Shown piece after piece: positions 56,325 through 64,000 of a DNA stretch of 64,000 nucleotides. The stretch lies in contig NC_090711.1 of assembly GCF_040954835.1 (NCBI RefSeq), forward strand, positions 12,147,001 to 12,211,000, written 5' to 3'. Made by a program: the position numbers and the translations under genes. This stretch comes from Lepisosteus oculatus (lineage: Eukaryota; Chordata; Actinopteri; Semionotiformes; Lepisosteidae). Every line of letters begins with the position of its first letter. The first letter of the stretch is position 1. The notes under the pieces are model-generated. The model was not told where the DNA came from. It made no database searches and worked only from the letters and a program-made list of their open reading frames with translations.

Positions 56325-56564
56325 CAGCAAAGCATGGATAAAATATTTCCTGAGAAAGAAAACACCCCATATTATTATTATTCTCTTTATTTTTCTTTTC
56401 TAAGCCATAAATTAATTACATGAACGTCAGCATCAAAAGAACTGTTGTACCCATTAGTAGAGAATATTCCATATGCAACAGAGGGTGAAGGTGTGTGTTT
56501 TTGTGATGGTACTTTAAAACAAATGAGGCAACACAGTTTAAAAAGAAAAGGGCAACTTTCAGGA

Positions 56565-56800
56565 GGTAGCGTAGCATAGCGAGTATGTTTCTGGACACAT
56601 GCCTGTGAGGTTGTGGGTTCAGATCCAAGCTGTTGTACCTTGACTGAGGTACTTCACACAGTTGTGTAAATGAGGATGAGTATTTGCTCTGGTTAGGCTC
56701 TGTGAGGAAAAGCTGCCCCAGCCAGAGGAGGTGTTATATGCTCTGTTTGCTTAATGGAAATCAAGATAATCTCTGAGCCCCTGAACTGTTGTGGCTTGAA
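56565..56800 (+). repeat. tRNA-type SINE
   Basis: GGTAGCGTAGCATAGCGAG resembles an A box and GGGTTCAGATCC a B box, followed by TGTACCTTGACTGAGGTACTT, the body of a third fish tRNA-SINE type (CCTTGAGCAAGGTACTT). The 3' end is worn. Confidence 0.6.
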
Positions 56801-58271
56801 TATAGAAATGACTCGCCTTCCACTTCAGAGTATGTTTTTCCCCCTATTGTCTTGTACCTGTATCTGTGTGTGTTGTTTACAGTCTGACCCATTTTATGAA
56901 AATTAGTGAAGTGTTATGATTAATGGATTATTGTAAAAGTAAATAAGTATGGTCCTTAAGTCAAACTGGCACATCAATATGCTAATTAAAGGGTGAAGCT
57001 TTCAGTTCACCATGCCTTTGCCATGTTTTGAAGATGCTTGAGGAAGCCCCTCTAGAATAGTTACAGCCCCAAAACACATTGAGATAGCTTTTGTCTGTGG
57101 TCTAATTAGTCATTTTTACATGCACATATTTTGTAAACAAACCTACCCATTTCTATAAGGAAACAAACAATTTTTGAGATTTGGCATCCACTGGAATTCT
57201 GTAGTGATTTTAAAGAACCATCTACCCAATCAGATGTTTTGGTAACACTGTTTATATTTTATCTGTCCCAATGTAATTGTGCTTAAAACATCATGGCAAA
57301 CTGATGCTAGATTGGCACTGCAATGCTTACAGTAATTTCTCCAGATCCACACTGATGTGGCTGTGTGTGGGGAGTAGGTATATGTCTAAATCACTTTACA
57401 TAAGGACACCCCGACATTCCTGTGAGTGACTGGACCCTGTTGAAACAGGCAGGGGCATACCAACCTTGCAGACTGATATTAGACATTAGAACCTGGTGAA
57501 ATGTTGAGGTTAACAACACTGATTAAACATTTTAGAGGTGAAGCAAAAACAGGCATTTGGCAGTTAAGATACACTCTTCACATACTTCAAATTCTCTATC
57601 CAAATAATGACCTGAAGTCAGATGACTCGGCTGGTTTTGTAAAAATCCTTATCAGTGCCTTGTGAGGTGGGGTTACACTGAGATGTTTTATTTACAAAAT
57701 GCTTCACAAAGGGATCAGAATCCACCAAACCTCTTAAAAGCATGCAGTAAATGTAGTATTAACAGCAGGAAGCAACTTGCCAGTTGTGAGGAAAAAGCAG
57801 TATATGGCTCATTTTTCTACTGTACACTGTCAAGCAATAACAGAAATCAGATCTCACTGAACATGTTTTTGGGAAAAGGAAAGAGCCTGAAGCCACAGAC
57901 ATTCGAGGTTTCCGACACAATCAACTTTCGTTTGCAATGGACTAATCCCCAGGTTAGTATATTGCTGAAGATATTTACCCTCTTTGGATGGGTATTCCAT
58001 TGTGAATGTTTTTTTTTCTGTACACATCCCTGGACTAAAAACCATCGTAGAATCCAGTTTGCCAAGCAGCTCTGCCAAGAGACTTATTCATCTTGATGTG
58101 GGTGGACTGTGATGGAAAGCTGAGCTCCAATTATTAGATAAGAGTCCACAGATGCTGAAATATTTCAGCCTCACTGCCCTGATGTACAAGTAAAGTTGCC
58201 TTGAAAATATATTTGCATCACTGTGCTTTGACTTGAAGTGGTTTATGAATTGTGTTTGTGTGTATTAAATA

Positions 58272-58622
58272 TGGATGGTGCAGTGGTTAGCCTTGCTATC
58301 TCTCAATCCTGGGGCCCTGGGTTCAATTCTGTACTTAGGGTGCTACCTGCATGGAGTTTGTATGTTCTCCACATGTTCTTGTTTGTTTCCTCTGGGTGCC
58401 CCATTTTCCTCCCTGCAGTCCAAAGACATATTAATAGGTTTTTGGCTTCTGGGAAATCTGGCCCTGGTGTGAGTGTGTGCATTTCTGTATTTGTGTCATG
58501 TGATTATGGACTGGTGTCCCTTCCAGGGTGTATCCTGTCTTGCACCCACTGTCTGCCAGGATCTCAGGCTCCTCCATGACCCCGAATTGGAAGAAATGGT
58601 TTGAAAATGGATGGAGGGATGA
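58272..58622 (+). repeat. tRNA-headed SINE, copy 11
   Basis: Near full-length: ATGGTGCAGTGGTTAGCC (A box), GGGTTCAATTCTG (B box), body, and GAAAATGGATGGAGGG tail. Confidence 0.85.
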
Positions 58623-58639
58623 AATATATCAATTAGATT

Positions 58640-58915
58640 TCTCCAGCAGTGGCTGGGTGGCATGCCTAACTGCTCTGTTCTTAACCCCATCCAGTTGGTG
58701 TGAATAGACTCCCTATGGTCTTGTGAGTTTTCTCTAGTGCTCCAGGATCATCTTACTGCCCAAAGAAGTGGTATAGATCAACTGGTGTTTCTACAGATAA
58801 AACCCTGTAAGCGTATGGGTGCTCCCTGCGACGGACTGGCGACGGAGCAACCTGCCAGCGTCTCCGCGGTTTTTTGGCTCAGCAACCCTGTTATTGAAAC
58901 TGGAAGGATGGACAT
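58640..58915 (+). repeat. tRNA-headed SINE, degraded copy 12
   Basis: A worn copy of the same family starts about 20 nt after copy 11. Surviving landmarks are CCCTGCGACGGACTGGCGAC and a final GGAAGGATGGAC. Confidence 0.5.
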
Positions 58916-59324
58916 TATTTCAACCCGTTCTTGCATTGTAACACTAGAGGGAGCGCTTGTAAAGCTCTTGATGGAAACGAGCGTTTTTTTTGCGGCAGAC
59001 AGACGGGCTGATCTCTTTGCTCCGGCTTTTGAGGAGCTCCTGTTAACTTAATTTATTCAATTACTGCACTCATTGCTCTTCATTACCACGGTTTGTAAGT
59101 CTTGACATCGAAATGTTTGCGTCCCCCTTAAAACCTGCCGAGTCTCCGGGAAACCGGAATGATCATCAGGGTACATGATGCAGTTTTCAGGTGTAACATA
59201 GATAACCCTACAGTAGAATAACGGTGCTTTTCGGAAATTAGGTCATATATGCTTTATTTCACGAATATCGATTATCTGTCTGACAAAGTGAAAGGTATTT
59301 TATAAATGCAATTTAGAGAACCTA

Positions 59325-59700
59325 CAGCAGCAGTTCTCAGCCTCGTTCCTGGAGGAACACTGCTGGTTTTAATTACAGAGGACCCTTCAGGGCTAATTGA
59401 TGACTTCATTGATTTACTTGTTTGTTTAGACCTCTTCTTGGTTCTCCAGTCAGCCCCGAGTGTCAGAAATACCCCCCACTTCAAGGATACGTCTTCCACC
59501 ACCTTCTACATACAACTTGACGCAATCTCCTCTCATCCTCCTTGATTTACCGAGGAAAGAGCTCTGGCTGACTAGCTACCGTTTCAGAGTGGTTCCCAGT
59601 CCTGGTCCTGGAGACTCTCACACCTGCGGGTCCTCAGTTACGCAATCAAACCCCTCACTGACCTGATAATCAGATTAATGTGAACTGTTCGTACCCAGCT
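59325..59700 (+). repeat. Two related repeat fragments
   Basis: AGCAGTTCTCAGCCTCGTTC then CTGGAGGAACACTGCTGG (59.33 kb) and AGTGGTTCCCAGTCCTGGTC then CTGGAGACTC (59.59 kb) resemble each other and a widespread fish repeat beginning GGTTCCCAACCCTGGTCCTG. I cannot assign the class. Confidence 0.4.
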
Positions 59701-60817
59701 TTTAAACATCTTGGAGCTTTAACTGTTGTATTTTGTAGGCAAACTAAAATCCAAAACTTGCGACTACAGACAATTCACTTGAATTAAGGCAGTTGTGAAA
59801 CTCAGAAACGGGTACTGAGTTTATACCAATTAGCCTATTTGTCCTCTGCAGAGCTAAATGCAAATTTACATGCTGGTAGACTCGAAACACACAACTGAAA
59901 TCAGTTAGCTTTAGATTGAGACCCTGGCTCTCACAAACACCAGAAATAGGGATTGTTCCTCCCGATGCAGGGCGGGCAACCGCTTACAAAGTTAATAGCT
60001 ATCTGACGTGTAGTTAAAAAAGTCAAAAACGCGTAGAATTACTGTACGTCCTTGTGCTATGGAAGGTGTTATCATGTTAAAAATGGGGCTAATTCAGACA
60101 CCGTGCTATGGGAGGGCAAAATCCTGCGGAACTGTGCTTCATGAACTATTAAGTAAGTTGAATTTGAAGTATCTAAAAGCATCGTTTAACGAATTCCGTT
60201 TTTGAAGCTGTGAATTACCTTCTCTCCTTAATCTAGATCTTGTTTTGCGGTGCAATACTGTACCTTCCTATTTTCTCCTCAGTTCTGTGAATAAATATAA
60301 TTAAATTCCCGAAGTCCAGAATTGAATATTCACTATTCAACTAAGAGCGCAAACTTCCAGACTGTCCTGGAGGTTGACTAACCTGTAACTAGACTCGTCT
60401 TCTGAATACAGTTAATACCAGAGGAGAGCAGAAATAAAACTATACCGTGTTTTTTAAAGTGAGAAATCCCACCCCTGTTCTACTTTGACTTTTTCGGGCT
60501 ACGCAACATAAAGCATTTAGGAAGACCTAAAAAGTTGAATTGGCAACCGGGTTTAACAATTATTCATGACACGGTCGCAATAACTTGGCATATAAGACCT
60601 GGAGGTTATTATGATTGAAATTTAAAATGACGTTTTCTTACGAACCGACCGGGTTGAATGCTGCACAAATAACGAGACAGTTCCGAGCACCTCCACAAGG
60701 GGGCACCCGTAGCTGTAGAGGCAGACTCAGGCAAATGACTGCTGCCTTTACTGCTGGGTGCGCTCCTGGGAGGCCTGAAGCTGATTTAGAGCACGTAGCG
60801 CACGCGTCCTCGCTTTC

Positions 60818-60832
60818 TATATATATATATTC
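60818..60832. repeat. Short AT microsatellite
   Basis: A run of TA dinucleotides of about seven units. Confidence 0.7.
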
Positions 60833-63800
60833 ATCTTGAACAGATTATTAAGGGTTTAGAATCTAACGTCTTAATTTGTAATTTATGTTTAAAATAAGAA
60901 GTCGAATCAGTTTACCCGGTGGAGGAAGAGACCCTCGGACACGACATATAAATTACTTTAAATCCTTCCTCAGACCAAGAGTCATGAGTTTAGACTGCTC
61001 ATTAAGATTTTAGATCGTTATCCGCAAGTGAAAACAATTTACAAGCCACGACAGACCTTGCTTGCGTCGAGACTTCTCCATTATCTGATAGTTCCCTCTT
61101 CTACACTGACTGTAGTTATTTGTGGATCGTCACACTGTTGACCACGAAATATCCTCAACAAACGAATATTCCTGAAGTATAAATCAATGCGCAAGTACGT
61201 TGTCTAGTACGTAGTTTATTGCAGAATAGGTCAATTTTAAAGATCCAATTTCTTATGCTACAGCTAGGCTACCAATGGGATTTCGTTATATTTTGTTCGT
61301 ACTAGTACAGTAGTAAAATGCTATTCATTATTAAAGGTTGAATAAGTAATACATTTCTAAGAGCCTTGATCAGTTGATGATGGTAGCTTTAATCTCAGCA
61401 GTAAGCGCGCTAACAGGCAGTTCAGGGTTCGAGACGAAAAATAGCGCTAAACCAAAAGACCCTCTTTATCATCAATTCACCCTATCCAGGTTGCAAAGGG
61501 TGTGACGTCGCCGTCTGTGACACATCTGGTACAGATAAGCCCTGTTACAGCCGCATCCTAGCATGCCCAACTCTGTCAATGGCTGTGGAATTCAGGGAGC
61601 AAGCAGCAAAACGCGTTTCTATTTATTAGACTTCAAAACTTTTAGACGTGTTCACAAACGCACAGAAAACTTGGATATACAGTATCTGCAGTCTCCATTC
61701 GTCTTTTGGGACCCAGCAGTTCATTATACAGACTTGTGGCTGAAATTGAATCTGTTTTATCGAGGATAATCGCTTTTTTTCTGTTGCTCCTTTTTCTTAT
61801 TGTTCTTTGTTTTGTTTATTGTCTATTGATCATATCCGGCTGGGAGTTCAGAGACAAAGGCTACTTCTTAAAATGAACAGTTCCTTTTCTTTTTCCACAC
61901 GCAACACAGCGAAATCAAAAGTGCTCAAAGTAGATATGAATCCCTAGTGTTACATCTGCCACAGACGTTTTTTTTTGCAATCGGGGAAAAAAAACCCAAA
62001 CATTTTTTTGTATTCGACACCAGATATGGAAGAAAAATAGTTCTCCAAAATAAATATACACCTTAAAATATTCAGTTTTTTATCCCCAGCAAAACCATTT
62101 CCCATATAACTAGTCTCCATGCTTTAGAAAATAACTGGAAATAGTAGAGTTGAAAACAAAGCATGCTCTTTGAACCAATATCAACAAGTGTGACCTCTAT
62201 CTTAAATCACCTAAAAAGATGCTCTTTTGCTCATCTCTAAAATCATTCAGACTTGTATGAAACCCACATCTCAGTAAGTGCATTTCAGTAGATCCTCTGA
62301 CTAAGATTCTTCTAGTTGTTTCAGTGCACAAGAAACAAAATCTAAGTCATTCTTAATGCGTGGTAAAAATAACACCTTCATTAAGAGGGAGTATCTACAG
62401 TGTCGGAATATCACATTCTCTGATAATGGTTTTGATTGAATAGAACTAATGGCTGGCTCCTTTGCTCTTAGTCAGTAGTTATTTTTCAGCCAGGAGGCCT
62501 GGGGGGTCCTCAGAAATTGTCCAAATGTCCAGCTTATACAAATAAAAGTAAAACTTTTCATCCCCAAATCTGCAGTTAAAAACATCAGTATATGCAAGCA
62601 GTGCAGAGTCAAGCTCGTTCATGTCTCAGTGCTAGCTTCCAAGCAGATGACTTGGTTAATATGCATTTGACGCTTCATTATTTTGTTTTCCAATAATTGA
62701 TTTGCTTTTCGTTTGAATTCAGGGGACCGTGTTAATCATTATGGACCCAACTGGGGCATTGGAAACTACAGTTCACTAAAACAGAAATTAATGCTGATCG
62801 TGATTAAGAGTCAGTGCTTGAAAAGGATCCCTATCAGTGGGTGAAAGCGCTACTCTTTTTTGTTCTCTCTCAGGGCCTCCAGCCTGTTTGCAGTGCACTT
62901 GCTGCTTGCTCTGCTGGGGTGCATATGGCTGTAGCTATCACAGTCTGTAGGAAGATGCAGGATTTCCATGGGAAAGAGGCAAAGGGACTCCAGTCGGCAG
63001 CTGTTCTTGCTTTCTGGCCTTCTATGAGACCAGGGTGAGGAAGGAGCAAGACAATGAAGTAGCTCTGACCTGGGTTCGAGGGGGGGCGACAGAAATTAAT
63101 CACGATTAAAGTAGGGGTTTTGTCAGTTGCTGGATCCAGCCTGTGGTCATGTGGGAGCCTCCCTAACCCCCCCCCCCCCTCAGTGACCCCCCCTTTGCTG
63201 TGTTAAAAACTAAATGAAAAAGCGTCAATTAGCCTAACTCTTCCTGTGGGGTCGGAGGTCAACTTGTGAGCTTCCAATCTCAGTGGCACGGCCTGCTGGG
63301 AAATGTCAGCTTTCTTATCAGAGCTGTGAATGGGAGAGAAATCTTAGTAAAACCTACTTTCTTAAACGTTTTCCACATCTTTGCATGTTACCATGTGATT
63401 CAAGCATTTTGGACTAGTTTGTGGTGTACCTCGTGGTAAAGAGACGGTCTTTTCATTGGCTGAACAGAACCGCACAGCTTTGTGACATTCTGGCTTTTAC
63501 AGAATCTGTTTTGTACTTTTGTTTTCTTTATTAAAAATAAACCAAATAGATTGTAATAATACCATGTATAGATTGAGGATTTAGAGCTGGAAACAGTGTA
63601 CATACACAACACAGAATATTGCATGGCTTTGTGGGGAAAGGAGTGCATTTCAGGACAGAAGTGGTTTGACTACTTTGACTTGAAGCATATTTCTAGAAGT
63701 ATTCAAATGTGAAATATGGCAACTTAATTTTGCAGTCAGGTATTGATTAAAATGTTAACTGAAATGGTCTGTATTGCATTGCATCAGAGGAGATGTTTCA

Positions 63801-64000
63801 TACTGTATCTTCTTTCTTTGAGCATCTTAGCTTGATTTTGACTCCTAATTAAGATGGGAAATTAAGCTCAAAAGATAATGAGGAGACACAGGAACCTGTT
63901 TTTCATTAGTCACTCTGAAAAACCAACAACTATCAACATCCTGCAGTCCATCTTTGAGAATATCACAGTTTTTCCAGCTATGTTAATGTGGTTTATTTCA

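Larger units (their letters stand above)
56325..64000. other. Region downstream of slc52a3
   Basis: No exon or protein family is recognisable in 7.7 kb. It contains SINE copies at 56.56, 58.27 and 58.64 kb and other repeats at 59.3-59.7 kb. The stretch from about 59.9 to 61.6 kb looks unique and keeps scattered CpGs, so it could hold an enhancer or the edge of another gene. The slc52a3 poly(A) site is unclear. Confidence 0.45.

Noticed and set aside
57662-58096. 144-codon frame downstream of slc52a3
   Set aside because: No family resemblance, no exon partners and ordinary AT-rich composition.
61380-61480. Possible tRNA gene or SINE head (GGGTTCGAG)
   Set aside because: Only a B-box-like motif is present; no cloverleaf, A box or known tail could be recognised.
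62860-63040. Possible exon after a CTCTCTCAG acceptor
   Set aside because: The open frame (74 codons) resembles no protein I know, and no donor or partner exon is convincing.
1-64000. CRISPR arrays, operons, riboswitches or prokaryotic elements
   Set aside because: The window is vertebrate nuclear DNA; no regularly spaced direct repeats with unique spacers were seen.

Overview
The window is nuclear DNA from a ray-finned fish. Three multi-exon genes with GT-AG introns, plus one intronless gene, sit in a sea of SINEs and other small transposons typical of fish genomes (tRNA-headed and 5S-rRNA-headed SINEs, a hAT MITE, Tc1/mariner pieces). The gene order cebpb (-) / peds1 (+) / ube2v1 (+) matches human 20q13.13. 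I cannot name the species; the sparse gene spacing and SINE types would fit a non-teleost (gar, bowfin, sturgeon) or an early-branching teleost, but that is inference.

Layout. 1-19,550 is gene-free as far as I can read it: repeats, plus a local duplication mosaic at 14.16-16.18 kb. 19,550-21,300 holds cebpb on the minus strand, with a TATA box, a uORF ending 5 nt before the start codon, and a composite C/EBP-ATF site in its 3' region. 21.3-24.3 kb is the divergent cebpb/peds1 intergenic space with a perfect C/EBP palindrome. 24,523-33,623 is peds1 (TMEM189, plasmanylethanolamine desaturase) in six coding exons. 33.6-41.2 kb holds the probable peds1 3' UTR and intergenic DNA. 41,308-46,669 is ube2v1 in four coding exons. 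46.7-53.5 kb is intergenic and ends in a full-length 5S-headed SINE. 53,624-56,324 is slc52a3, a riboflavin transporter, in three coding exons. 56.3-64.0 kb shows no recognisable exon.

Functional picture. The four proteins do not form a pathway. cebpb is a bZIP stress and immune regulator, peds1 makes the vinyl-ether bond of plasmalogens, ube2v1 is the catalytically inactive partner of UBC13 in K63-linked ubiquitin chain synthesis, and slc52a3 imports riboflavin. The meaningful link is structural: peds1 and ube2v1 are tandem, and their intron phases match so that the Kua-UEV read-through fusion known in human could be spliced in frame here.

I did not find an undescribed multi-gene system. 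The best leads are the cebpb 3' stress element, the fusion-competent peds1/ube2v1 phases, a dispersed repeat with a hammerhead-like core (one copy inside a perfect 22-bp inverted repeat), and the mosaic duplication at 14 kb. All coordinates come from reading the sequence by eye; no database search was possible.
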